Positions 1-7,137 of a DNA stretch of 20,361 nt are shown in pieces (positions within the stretch are counted from its first letter, which is position 1; each line of letters opens with the position of its first letter). Both the position numbers and the translations under genes were made by a program. Below the pieces are notes generated by a model that saw only the letters and a list, made by a program, of their open reading frames with translations, made no database searches and was not told where the DNA came from. The stretch covers positions 3,259 to 23,619 of the IMG/VR virus record IMGVR_UViG_3300033388_000956. One strand, given 5' to 3'. This stretch comes from a virus.

Positions 1-290
1 ATGCGCTATTATGTCAGCAAGAAAACGCGGCTATTACTCGCACAGTTAATTGGATTCCGCGAATAGGCAGCAATACTATTTCATCTTCTAGCTGGTCTAG
101 TGAAGATTCAAGCGCGACAATCGCTAGCGAATCAAACACAAGCTACAAGGCATCGGCCAGATTATCGGGAAGCATAGGCACGTATCTAATCACTAATAAA
201 GTCGTACTTAGTAACGGTGATACAATGGAATATCAATTTAAGCTACAGATTAAAGACAACTCTCAAGACTGGACAACGGACTATCAATGA
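1..290 (+). CDS. Phage fibre-tail adaptor-like protein, 3' end only
   Basis: The reading frame is open from position 3 to the TGA at 288-290 (95 residues), so the start lies outside the window. It has a VNWIPRIGSNTISSSSW stretch (residues 15-31), then beta-rich sequence with TYLITNKVVLSNGDTMEYQF (about 60-79). From memory this is the pattern of small phage fibre-tail adaptor proteins: an xDW...RLGxDTIxxSxW opening, then a TY.V.N.V....G....R strand pair. Such proteins are thought to link fibres to the tail in podo- and siphoviruses. The stop overlaps the start of the next gene (ATGA). Lying just left of terminase is a usual place for it. The family call rests on pattern memory only. Confidence 0.5.
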   Translation, partial: ALLCQQENAAITRTVNWIPRIGSNTISSSSWSSEDSSATIASESNTSYKASARLSGSIGTYLITNKVVLSNGDTMEYQFKLQIKDNSQDWTTDYQ

Positions 291-484
291 ACGCTAAACA
301 AAACATTGATCTAACTCAACTGCCCGAAACTAAACTCCCGATGGGGGAATTAACTCACTGCTTCAATGAAGATGGTCACGCTATAGCATTTGAAGAAAAA
401 GACAGCTTAATGCTGGTAATGCACAGGAACGAAAACGTATTTAAAAAGCGCGTAAACAAAGACAAATTTAAAGAAGATTTATAA
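287..484 (+). CDS. Small hypothetical protein (65 aa)
   Basis: This 65-residue protein starts at an ATG that overlaps the previous stop (ATGA), so translation is probably coupled. It is charged, with a basic C-terminal tail (FKKRVNKDKFKEDL), and has no membrane segment or signal peptide. The ribosome site is weak, which fits coupling. I do not recognise a family. Its place between the adaptor and the terminase genes suggests a minor phage protein. Confidence 0.6.
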   Translation: MNAKQNIDLTQLPETKLPMGELTHCFNEDGHAIAFEEKDSLMLVMHRNENVFKKRVNKDKFKEDL

Positions 485-486
485 TC

Positions 487-594
487 GTGGATAAAATAAA
501 GAATATGAAGCATGGTGAAGATTACGTTAAGCTATTCTATTGTACTATTAAATTTGCTCTAGGCAATGCGAGACGAGAATCTAAAGTAGGATGA
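487..594 (+). CDS. Possible tiny protein (35 aa, GTG start)
   Basis: A GTG two bases after the previous stop opens a 35-codon frame ending at TGA 592-594, just before the small terminase gene. The product begins MDKIKNMKHGEDYVKLFYC and ends ARRESKVG. It fills almost the whole gap between neighbours, which supports it in such a compact genome. Against it are its length, the GTG start and only a weak purine run (AAGAAG) about 12 bases upstream. An ATG at codon 7 is an alternative start. No family is recognised. Confidence 0.3.
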   Translation: MDKIKNMKHGEDYVKLFYCTIKFALGNARRESKVG

Positions 595-601
595 GGTAGA
601 A

Positions 602-967
602 ATGGCTAATTTAACTGGTAAGAAGTTTGGCGGCAGACAAAAAGGCACTAAAAACAAGCGATCACAAGACTTTGAGGAAAAGTACGAGAAGTTTGCTATT
701 AAGTATGCCGACCCTGTAGAGGTTTTATTCTCTATGGTGGCAGATGAGGTTGCAGAATTGCCTATAAGAAGGGCTGCCGCTTCTGATTTGCTGCAATATA
801 GATTTAACAAGCTAAAGGCAGTAGAACACAGCGGGGAGATAGACACAGGCAATGCAAACGAGCTCACAGAAGATCAAATTATCGCCCGCCTTGCAGAAAT
901 TGCAGACGGAGAGGCATCTATTAGAAAATCTGCTAAAGATAAAACAAGCAAGAAAGAACTTCACTAA
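602..967 (+). CDS. Probable terminase small subunit
   Basis: The 121-residue product starts with a basic segment (GRQKGTKNKRSQDFEEKY), followed by helix-forming sequence and a charged, lysine-rich C-terminus. The GRxKGxxNK opening is typical of many phage small terminase subunits, which recognise viral DNA and hand it to the large subunit. The next gene is an unmistakable large terminase, which is the usual partner. A GAGG at 593-596 sits well spaced before the ATG at 602. The 3' end overlaps the start of the large subunit by up to 116 bases in another frame. The identification rests on position and the N-terminal pattern. Confidence 0.7.
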   Translation: MANLTGKKFGGRQKGTKNKRSQDFEEKYEKFAIKYADPVEVLFSMVADEVAELPIRRAAASDLLQYRFNKLKAVEHSGEIDTGNANELTEDQIIARLAEIADGEASIRKSAKDKTSKKELH

Positions 968-2405
968 ATACTGTGAGTTTGTAGAACCAGAAGAGCCACC
1001 ACAAGATCACCACAAGATTCTATGTGATGCGCTAGATAAGGTTATAGATGGCGAGATAAGAAACTTAATGGTATTCATGCCAGCAGGTTCAGCTAAGTCT
1101 ACTTATGCAAGCGTACGTTTTCCTAATTACTATCTAGGCAGAATGGGCAAGAAGTCAATTATCTGCTCATCATACTCAGGTGATCTAGCAACTTCGTTTG
1201 GCAGAAAGATCAGAAACAACTTAGACCGACAACCTAATAAAACCCTGTTCCCTGCTTTAACCCTGTCAGAAGATCAGAAAGCCCGTGGTCAATGGGAAAC
1301 ACAAGAGGGCGGTCAATACTTTGCTGTGGGTGTTGGTGGTGGTATTACAGGCCGTAGAGCAGACTTAGGTATTATTGACGACCCTGTTAAAGGCAGAAAG
1401 GAAGCGGATAGCGCAACGATTAAAGAAGATACTTGGAATTGGTACAACACTGATTACTTAACACGCCTAAAGCCTAACGCGGCCCAGGTGATAATACAGA
1501 CCAGATGGGTAGACGATGATCTAAGCGGTAGATTATTGCCAGAAGGGTGGGCGGGTGAGTCGGGTATCTTTACAGGTAAAGATGGAAAGCAATGGCATGT
1601 GATATCTTTGCAAGCCGAGGCAGAAGAAGGCAAAAACGACCCGCTAGGTAGAAAAGCAGGGGAATGGTTGTGGCCTGAGTGGTTCACTCCTGAGTATTGG
1701 GAAGAAACCAAACGCACAGCAATGAATGCGGATATTAGAAACTGGTCTGCTTTATATCAACAATGCCCTAGCCCTGAAACAGGCACATACTTTAAGCGTG
1801 AATGGTTTAAGCGTTTCGATGAAGGCAAAGAGCCTAAACACTTGACTAAATTTGGTGCGGCTGATTACGCGGTAACAGAAGGCGGGGGTGATTTCACTGA
1901 GCAGGGTGTGGCTGGTTTATGTCCTGATAGTGATTTATATATTATTGACTGGATAAGCTGTCAAAGTGAATCTGATGTATGGGTTGAGGATTTAATTGAC
2001 TTACATGATAAGCATGAATTGATTATGTTTAGTGCTGAGAAAGGCCAGATTAGACGTGCTATAGCCCCTTGGTTAAGACGCAGACAAGACCAGCGGAAGA
2101 AGTGGTTCGATATTGAGGAAATGCCCCATATAGGCGATAAGAGTGCTAATGCACGTAGTTTCCAAGCAATGGCTAAAGTAGGCAAGGTTTATATACCCAA
2201 ATGCGAGTGGGGCGATAAGTTGATGAATCAGCTATTAAAATTTCCCGCAGGCGCATTTGATGACAAGGTAGATGTTTGTGGATTGATGGGCAGATTGATA
2301 GATAAGATATATGATGGTGTTATCCCTGATAAGCCTGATAAGAATAGAGATAGTTGGGATAGAGCCTTTGAACGTGAAGAAGAAGATGATGGATGGCGCA
2401 CTTAA
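852..2405 (+). CDS. terL: Terminase large subunit (ATPase and nuclease)
   Basis: This is the DNA-packaging motor that pumps the genome into the prohead through the portal and cuts it. The Walker A-like loop is MPAGSAKST (residues 76-84), Walker B is LGIIDD (172-177), and QTRW (216-219) resembles the coupling motif. The C-terminal RNase H-like nuclease shows D338 in GAADYA, E396 in SAEKG, and the acidic cluster FDDKVD (469-474), placed like the catalytic metal-binding acids of the family. The length of 517 residues is normal. Family-like sequence begins near ARKNFTKYCEF (33-43), and the only in-frame starts upstream are ATG 852, TTG 891 and 900, and CTG 930. I keep ATG 852, which has GGGGAG 12-13 bases before it. 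Some overlap with the small subunit gene is therefore unavoidable. Confidence 0.95.
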   Translation: MQTSSQKIKLSPALQKLQTERHLLENLLKIKQARKNFTKYCEFVEPEEPPQDHHKILCDALDKVIDGEIRNLMVFMPAGSAKSTYASVRFPNYYLGRMGKKSIICSSYSGDLATSFGRKIRNNLDRQPNKTLFPALTLSEDQKARGQWETQEGGQYFAVGVGGGITGRRADLGIIDDPVKGRKEADSATIKEDTWNWYNTDYLTRLKPNAAQVIIQTRWVDDDLSGRLLPEGWAGESGIFTGKDGKQWHVISLQAEAEEGKNDPLGRKAGEWLWPEWFTPEYWEETKRTAMNADIRNWSALYQQCPSPETGTYFKREWFKRFDEGKEPKHLTKFGAADYAVTEGGGDFTEQGVAGLCPDSDLYIIDWISCQSESDVWVEDLIDLHDKHELIMFSAEKGQIRRAIAPWLRRRQDQRKKWFDIEEMPHIGDKSANARSFQAMAKVGKVYIPKCEWGDKLMNQLLKFPAGAFDDKVDVCGLMGRLIDKIYDGVIPDKPDKNRDSWDRAFEREEEDDGWRT

Positions 2406-2412
2406 CTATCTA

Positions 2413-2423
2413 TGATATAATCA
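2413..2423 (+). promoter_or_regulatory. Extended -10 promoter candidate before portal
   Basis: The sequence TGATATAATCA contains TGATATAAT, an exact extended -10 (TGnTATAAT, the sigma70 type that can work without a good -35). It lies 8 bases after the terL stop and 43 bases before the portal start. No good -35 sits 16-18 bases upstream. The same 11-mer occurs in the gap before the cupin gene, also followed by a small stem-loop. Promoter activity is inferred. Confidence 0.5.
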
Positions 2424-2443
2424 ATTAGAATACAATAAACTTA

Positions 2444-2459
2444 TTGTCGTCGAGGACAA
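2444..2459 (+). promoter_or_regulatory. Leader stem-loop over the portal ribosome site
   Basis: TTGTC (2444-2448) can pair with GACAA (2455-2459) around a six-base loop. The likely ribosome-binding GAGG (2452-2455) lies in the loop and first stem base, 10 bases from the portal ATG, so the hairpin could affect portal translation. It matches, in position and mostly in sequence, the stem-loop before the cupin gene. The first pair changes from T-A here to A-T there. Confidence 0.4.
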
Positions 2460-2465
2460 CAAGCA

Positions 2466-4316
2466 ATGCCTAAAAAGGCCGATAAGACCGAAGATTTACA
2501 TAATCTCTTAGTTTCACACTTTGAAGATTTCATTTCATCCACACAGACAAATAGAGAGCTGTGTGAGCGCGACCGTGATTATAATGATCATATTCAGTGG
2601 ACATCATCAGAATTAGCTGAGTTAAAAAAGCGTAAACAACAACCATCAATAAATAACGTAATCCGTAAGAAGATGAACTTTCTACGCGGTTATGAGCGTA
2701 AGATTCGCACAGACCCTAAAGCATATCCTAGAACACCAAATCATGAAGATGATGCAGAAGCGGCTACAGATGCCCTTCGTTACATTGCGGATAATACTGA
2801 ATTCGATGTAGCACGTTCTAGTTTTTGGGATAACTATATAATTGAGGGAACAGGCGCGGTTGAAGTATTAGTCAGCAAAGACAAAAAGCGTGAGATTCAA
2901 ACACAGCATATCCAATGGGATAGATTATATTGGGATGTTCATTCTAGAAATAATGATTTCAGTGATGCAAGTTATACAGGCATTGTTATCTGGGATGACG
3001 TAGAAAACGTAAAAGCTAATTTCCCAGACTCAGAGGATGTTATAGATAACGCAATGGATAGCTCAAGTAGTGAGTCAGAGACATTTGAAGATAAACCTAC
3101 TACTAAGTGGTCAGATCATAAGCGTAAGCGCGTAAGAATATGTCAAGAGTATTTTAAGCATAAGGGTGAATGGCATTTAGCCTTCTTTACTAAATCAGGC
3201 TTCTTAGTTGAGCCAATGAAAGCCCCTTGGTTAGATGAAGATGGTAAGCCTGAGAATGGCATGATTATGCAGTCTGCTTATGTTGATCGTAACGGTAATC
3301 GTTATGGTGAGCCTCGTTTTATGATCGAGATTCAAGACGGTATTAATCATCGTGAGTCTAAGATGGTGCATTTAGTCTCACAACGTCAAACATTTGGTAA
3401 TAATCGTGCCTTCCCTGAAGGCGTAGCTAAACAGAAGCGCGAATTAGCCAAGCCTGATGGTCATATAGAGTTAGCTGGAAATGCTGAGATGGGGCGTGAT
3501 TTTGGCGTATTGCCCACAGGTGATATGGCTCAAGGTCAATTCCAACTATTACAAGAAGCAAAACAATCAGCATTAGATAATGGCTCAAGCCAATTCCAAG
3601 GCGCAGCAGGTGGCGATGGTCAGTCAGGCCGCGCTATTATTGCTATGCAAAACGGTCAACAGATAGAGATTAATCCATTAGTTGATGGTAAGAGACAGTT
3701 TGAAAAGCGTGTATACAATGCTTGGTGGAATCGTGTTAGACAATTCTGGACTGATGAAAGATGGATACGGGTAACTGATAACGAGCAGAATCAAAAGTTT
3801 GTAGGTTTAAATAAGCCTGTAACAGTAGCAGAAGCAATTGAAGAAGAGGGCGGAGTTGTAGCCCCTGCATTTGCACAAGACCCACGATTACAAGCGGTAT
3901 CAAGAGTTGATAATCAGCCTGCTGAAATAGAAGTAGATATTATCATTGAAGATGCACCTGATGTTGTAACAATCCAACAAGAAGAGTTTAGAAACCTTAT
4001 TGATCTCGCAGGTGTTGGGATTATGTTTGATAAGGCCGATTATATTAAAGCTTCTAATCTACGCAATAAAGCGGATATGCTTAAAACTATTGAAGGCGCT
4101 AGCGAAGCCGAGCAACAAGCGGCACAAGCACAGGCAGCAGCAGCACAGAAACAAGCTGAGAGCTTCGCACAATTACAAGCCGAAGCCGTTGCAGCAGCAG
4201 CAGAGAAAGACGGTGCAAGCGCATTAAATCAGCAGGCTCAAGCGCGTAAGAATGAGCAAGAAGCTATTCAAACAGGCATCGAGAATGAACAATTAGAGCA
4301 AGGCATTAAATTATAG
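2466..4316 (+). CDS. Portal protein, P22-like
   Basis: This forms the dodecameric ring at one head vertex through which DNA enters and leaves, and on which terminase and the tail assemble. The N-terminal sequence CERDRDYNDHIQWTSSEL (residues 33-50), then LKKRKQQPSINNVIRKKMNF, matches the P22-type portal family pattern (a [ER]RD..Y..G.QW box followed by ...N.I...). The 616-residue length fits, allowing for a long C-terminus. Residues from about 545 onward are alanine-, glutamine- and glutamate-rich and look like a long helix or coiled coil, as in the P22 portal barrel. It sits between large terminase and scaffold as expected. It probably has its own promoter and leader hairpin just upstream. 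Confidence 0.9.
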   Translation: MPKKADKTEDLHNLLVSHFEDFISSTQTNRELCERDRDYNDHIQWTSSELAELKKRKQQPSINNVIRKKMNFLRGYERKIRTDPKAYPRTPNHEDDAEAATDALRYIADNTEFDVARSSFWDNYIIEGTGAVEVLVSKDKKREIQTQHIQWDRLYWDVHSRNNDFSDASYTGIVIWDDVENVKANFPDSEDVIDNAMDSSSSESETFEDKPTTKWSDHKRKRVRICQEYFKHKGEWHLAFFTKSGFLVEPMKAPWLDEDGKPENGMIMQSAYVDRNGNRYGEPRFMIEIQDGINHRESKMVHLVSQRQTFGNNRAFPEGVAKQKRELAKPDGHIELAGNAEMGRDFGVLPTGDMAQGQFQLLQEAKQSALDNGSSQFQGAAGGDGQSGRAIIAMQNGQQIEINPLVDGKRQFEKRVYNAWWNRVRQFWTDERWIRVTDNEQNQKFVGLNKPVTVAEAIEEEGGVVAPAFAQDPRLQAVSRVDNQPAEIEVDIIIEDAPDVVTIQQEEFRNLIDLAGVGIMFDKADYIKASNLRNKADMLKTIEGASEAEQQAAQAQAAAAQKQAESFAQLQAEAVAAAAEKDGASALNQQAQARKNEQEAIQTGIENEQLEQGIKL

Positions 4317-4325
4317 AATTACTGC

Positions 4326-4346
4326 ATGTAACTTTATGGGTTACAT
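4326..4346 (+). repeat. Stem-loop after the portal gene
   Basis: ATGTAAC (4326-4332) and GTTACAT (4340-4346) form a perfect 7-bp stem with a seven-base loop, nine bases after the portal stop. No T-run follows, so it is not a textbook intrinsic terminator. It could be an RNA processing or stability element between portal and scaffold messages. Confidence 0.45.
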
Positions 4347-4357
4347 CTTAACGGTAT

Positions 4358-4415
4358 GAGCCGCCATCATAGCAATTTTGGGCGTTATTAGAGCCGCCAT
4401 CTATAAAGGGCGTTA
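4358..4415 (+). repeat. Tandem imperfect repeat in the scaffold leader
   Basis: Two copies of a bipartite unit lie side by side: GAGCCGCCAT (4358-4367) with GGGCGTTA (4380-4387), then GAGCCGCCAT (4391-4400) with GGGCGTTA (4408-4415). The spacers differ, at 12 and 7 bases. CGCC and GGCG within each unit could form a short 4-bp stem. The second copy leads straight into the AGGAGAG ribosome site of the scaffold gene. Function is unknown. Confidence 0.55.
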
Positions 4416-4426
4416 GGAGAGAGAAA

Positions 4427-5179
4427 ATGAGTGAAGAAGATCAAACACCTTTGAGTGAAGTGTTTAGCGATAGTTCAGAAGCGAATGATGTAATCGTTGA
4501 CGATGTTGAGGAAACCACAGCTACGGCTGAACCCGAACAAGTTGAAGATGAACCAAAAGCAGAAGAAACGGTTGAAGAAGTAGCAGCGCCAACGGCTGAA
4601 ACGGTAGATAACACAAAAGAGGCGAATGCGTTTAAAGCAATGGCTTTAGATGAACGAACCAAAAGACAGGCGTTAGAGTCGCAATTAGCATCATTACAAA
4701 AGCCAGTGGAAACACCTGATGCTTTTGTTAATCCTGATGAAGCTATTGCACATGGTGACAATACAATAAGGCATGAGTTTAATGAGCGTTTCTTGAATAT
4801 GTCAGAATCACAGGCACGAAGTCGGCACGATGATTTCGATTCTATGAATGATGTATTTTTTAATGAAATGGCTGCAACAAACCCTGACTTAATAAATCAA
4901 GCCAACAAAGCCCCTGACCCTTACGAGTTTGTTTATCAACAAGCAAAGACACATAACGAGTTTAAAGGCGTTAATAGTGTTGATGATTTACGCAGTAAGA
5001 TCGAAGTTGAAATAAGAGCCAAGCTTGAAGCTGAATATGCTGATAAGGCAAACGTAGCGACAGAGAAGGCAATTAGCAACGCTTTACCACAGTCACTCTC
5101 TAATACAACTGCAAAAGGTGGCAATACCCAACCCGAATGGGAAGGCGCTATGCCGTTAAATAAAATATTTGGTAGTTAA
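4427..5179 (+). CDS. Probable capsid scaffold protein
   Basis: The 250-residue protein lies between portal and major capsid, the normal place for a scaffold. Residues 1-65 are extremely acidic and low in complexity (runs of E, D, A, T and V), followed by helix-rich charged sequence and a short C-terminal PLNKIFGS. Scaffold proteins guide coat assembly and leave before or during packaging. They share composition more than sequence, so the call depends mainly on position, acidity and predicted helix. An AGGAGAG ribosome site (4415-4421) precedes the ATG. The 110-base leader is the longest untranslated stretch inside the head block and carries the stem-loop and tandem repeat described separately. 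Confidence 0.75.
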   Translation: MSEEDQTPLSEVFSDSSEANDVIVDDVEETTATAEPEQVEDEPKAEETVEEVAAPTAETVDNTKEANAFKAMALDERTKRQALESQLASLQKPVETPDAFVNPDEAIAHGDNTIRHEFNERFLNMSESQARSRHDDFDSMNDVFFNEMAATNPDLINQANKAPDPYEFVYQQAKTHNEFKGVNSVDDLRSKIEVEIRAKLEAEYADKANVATEKAISNALPQSLSNTTAKGGNTQPEWEGAMPLNKIFGS

Positions 5180-5199
5180 ATCTACCGTGGAGAAATAAA

Positions 5200-6294
5200 A
5201 TGGCTAACACAGCTATTGCTACGGCAAATAGAGCAAAGGCATGGGACGATAGCGTATTCCTAGAATACACCCGCGAAAACCAATTCGCACCGTACATGGG
5301 TACGACTGAAAACTCAGCTATCCAAGTTAATGAGGATTTAACCAAGAAGCCAGCAGATGCAATTACATTCAGCTTAGTAGGCCGTATGTCAGGCGCTAAT
5401 GTTGGTACAGGCACGTTAGAAGGTAATGAGGAAGCGGTTGACGATTACGGTCATCAAGTTACTGTTTCGGTTATTCGTAACGCATTTGTAATTAACAACT
5501 TTGAAGATCAAGTATCAGCTTTTGATATTAAAAACGCGGGTCGTACTCAATTAAAGAATTGGGCTATGGACTTATTGCGTGATGATATCTTAGATGCTTG
5601 CCATTATGGTGTTGCTAATTATGAAGACGCAAGCGCCGCTAACCATGACACATGGGCGGCGGCGAATCTTGACCGCGTAATGTATGTTGGTACTACTAAC
5701 GCTGGCGACCACACGACTCATCTTGGTACATTGACGGGCGGCACAGATACTTTATCTGCTACGGTTGTTAGTTTGGCAAGACGTAAGGCTCGCACAGCTA
5801 ATCCTAAGATGAAGCCTATTCGTGTAAATGGCTCCGAGGAATGGTTTGTAATGTTCTGCGATCCTTATGCGTTCCGTGATCTTAAAGCTGATAGCACTAT
5901 TCAAAATGCTCAACGTGATGCACTAGCTAGAGGTCAGAATAATCCTCTATTCCGTGCTGGTGACATTATTTGGGATGGTGTTATTTGTCGTGAAGTGCCT
6001 GAAATTGCTGAATACATTGATACAGCAACTACAGGTAAATGGGGCGCAGGCGCAACGGCTGACAGCTTAAAAACTGGCGGTGCTTCTAGTGTACGTTGTG
6101 GTGTAAGCTTCTTAATGGGCGCTCAAGCAGTTGGTGTTGCATACGGTAAGCGTATGAAAACAACTACTGATACGCGTGAGTATGGTTTCCTTAAAGGCTT
6201 CGGCTGTGAGGAATTCCGAGGTACTGAGAAGCTAATCTTCAATGGTGCGGATCACGGTATTGTAACTGTTTACACAGCATCAGCGGTAGACTAA
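5200..6294 (+). CDS. Major capsid protein, N4-gp56/DUF4043 type
   Basis: This is the coat protein of the icosahedral head. The 364-residue product carries DAITFSLVGRMSG (residues 53-65) and GTLEGNEEAVDDYGHQV (71-87). From memory this is the signature of the N4-gp56/DUF4043 capsid family, an HK97-fold coat found in many podoviruses. A GGAG ribosome site (5189-5192) lies well placed before the ATG. By hand count 13 of 20 arginine codons are CGT, whereas in terL AGA is the commonest (about 17 of 32), consistent with selection for high expression. A hairpin follows the stop. Confidence 0.9.
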   Translation: MANTAIATANRAKAWDDSVFLEYTRENQFAPYMGTTENSAIQVNEDLTKKPADAITFSLVGRMSGANVGTGTLEGNEEAVDDYGHQVTVSVIRNAFVINNFEDQVSAFDIKNAGRTQLKNWAMDLLRDDILDACHYGVANYEDASAANHDTWAAANLDRVMYVGTTNAGDHTTHLGTLTGGTDTLSATVVSLARRKARTANPKMKPIRVNGSEEWFVMFCDPYAFRDLKADSTIQNAQRDALARGQNNPLFRAGDIIWDGVICREVPEIAEYIDTATTGKWGAGATADSLKTGGASSVRCGVSFLMGAQAVGVAYGKRMKTTTDTREYGFLKGFGCEEFRGTEKLIFNGADHGIVTVYTASAVD

Positions 6295-6302
6295 CCCATA
6301 AC

Positions 6303-6322
6303 GGGAGGGCTTAGGCTCTCCC
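6303..6322 (+). terminator. Hairpin after the major capsid gene
   Basis: Bases 6303-6310 (GGGAGGGC) pair with 6315-6322 (GCTCTCCC) around a TTAG loop. This is an 8-bp stem with one G-T pair, nine bases after the coat stop. Only a short TTT follows, so at best it is a leaky terminator, or it protects the 3' end of the coat message. The next gene's ATG comes 18 bases later. Confidence 0.5.
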
Positions 6323-6340
6323 ACATTTGAGGATAAGAAA

Positions 6341-6808
6341 ATGGCAGAAACTAATACAGATCAGTACGGTTCAAGCAAGGTACAGATAGGTTCTGGCGGC
6401 TCAACTTTAAAAGCGCTTTACGGCACTATTGAGATTGGCGCAGCAGCATCTATTAACGATACGATTAATCTATTTACTATGCCGGCGGGATTTACTCCGT
6501 TATTTGGACGTATGGTAGGTGATGATCTTGACACTGGCACAGAGGCGCTAGAAATTGATATTGGAATTGGCGGAGATACGACTAAGTATCTTAATTCTGG
6601 TGTTATCACTGGCGCCACGATTGCAAATGAAAAAATCACAGTAGGTATATCTATCCCTTTGCAAGAGGAATTGATGACGGTTAAACCAACTGAAGTTACT
6701 AGCGATACAGACGTTATTGCAACTTACACAGCAGCGGCAAACGCTGGCGGTACAGGTACGTTAACTGTATGGATGGTTGGTATAATGCTTGACCCTCGCG
6801 TAGTTTAG
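6341..6808 (+). CDS. Probable capsid decoration or cement protein
   Basis: The 155-residue protein is predicted to be almost all beta strand, rich in G, T, I and A. It begins with a flexible GSSKVQIGSGGS linker and then has a core with INDTINLFTMPAGFTPLFGRMVGDD. No signal peptide or membrane segment is seen. Small beta-rich proteins directly after N4-gp56-type coat genes are common and are often found in virions, where they stabilise or decorate the head. That role is inferred from position and composition. A GAGGA ribosome site at 6330-6334 precedes the ATG. The gene is bracketed by strong hairpins on both sides, which may set its dosage relative to the coat gene. Confidence 0.6.
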   Translation: MAETNTDQYGSSKVQIGSGGSTLKALYGTIEIGAAASINDTINLFTMPAGFTPLFGRMVGDDLDTGTEALEIDIGIGGDTTKYLNSGVITGATIANEKITVGISIPLQEELMTVKPTEVTSDTDVIATYTAAANAGGTGTLTVWMVGIMLDPRVV

Positions 6809-6816
6809 TCTTAATA

Positions 6817-6838
6817 GGGGTAGGCCTCGGCTTGCCCC
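6817..6838 (+). terminator. Hairpin after the decoration gene
   Basis: Bases 6817-6825 (GGGGTAGGC) pair with 6830-6838 (GCTTGCCCC) around a four-base loop, giving a 9-bp stem with two G-T pairs. It starts eight bases after the stop and ends before the next ribosome site. No T-run follows. With the hairpin at 6303-6322 it flanks the decoration gene, suggesting partial termination or mRNA processing. Confidence 0.5.
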
Positions 6839-6852
6839 GCATAGGAATTAAA

Positions 6853-7137
6853 ATGAAATTTATATACACAGCAGTAAATGACATGGCTAAATCCATTACT
6901 AAATACGATATTAGTTTTGATGACGGCAAAGAAGTAGAAGTATCAAATTTAGCAATAGCGGATAAACTAAAGAAAAACACTTTATTCTCTATATGCGTAG
7001 AAACAGTTAATACAGATTTAGAAGATGCACGAGCTAAGTACGAAGCATTATCAGGCAATAAGCCAAATATGCTTAAAAAGCTAGCAACAATCCTAAAAGA
7101 TATTGAAGGGTTAGAGAATGAGCAAAACAAAGACTGA
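6853..7137 (+). CDS. Hypothetical protein in the head-tail block (94 aa)
   Basis: The frame is open from a TTG at 6832, but that lies inside the hairpin. ATG 6853, with AGGAA at 6843-6847, is the better start and gives 94 residues. The sequence opens with beta-like MKFIYTAVNDMAKSITKYD and ends in a charged helix (LKKLATILKDIEGLENEQNKD). No membrane segment or family is recognised. Its place between decoration and adaptor genes suggests a small head-completion or chaperone role, which is inference. The 3' end overlaps the next gene by 20 bases. Confidence 0.65.
   Translation: MKFIYTAVNDMAKSITKYDISFDDGKEVEVSNLAIADKLKKNTLFSICVETVNTDLEDARAKYEALSGNKPNMLKKLATILKDIEGLENEQNKD

Noticed and set aside
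1-66. ATG at position 1 as a gene start
   Set aside because: That frame ends at TAG 64-66. The real frame runs from position 3 to the stop at 290 and resembles a known phage protein type.
1454-1717. Minus-strand open frame across terL
   Set aside because: It is the antisense of a strongly supported gene and has no ribosome site or recognisable product. The same reasoning removes the other minus-strand frames in the window.
2368-2421. TTGAAC (2368-2373) as a -35 for the -10 at 2416
   Set aside because: The spacing is 42 bases, far from 16-18, so it cannot pair with that -10.
4000-4227. 75-codon plus-strand frame inside the portal gene
   Set aside because: It is an out-of-frame shadow of the Q/A-rich portal C-terminus, whose repetitive codons keep other frames open.
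4326-4346. Intrinsic terminator after portal
   Set aside because: The stem is AT-rich and has no T-run after it, so it is listed only as a stem-loop.
6778-6786. TGGTATAAT, another extended -10 match
   Set aside because: It falls in the coding end of the decoration gene, lacks the flanking CA and the stem-loop type of the other two copies, and is expected by chance in AT-rich DNA.
6832-6852. Longer start (TTG 6832) for the 94-aa gene
   Set aside because: The TTG lies inside a hairpin stem and has no ribosome site, whereas ATG 6853 has AGGAA at the right distance.
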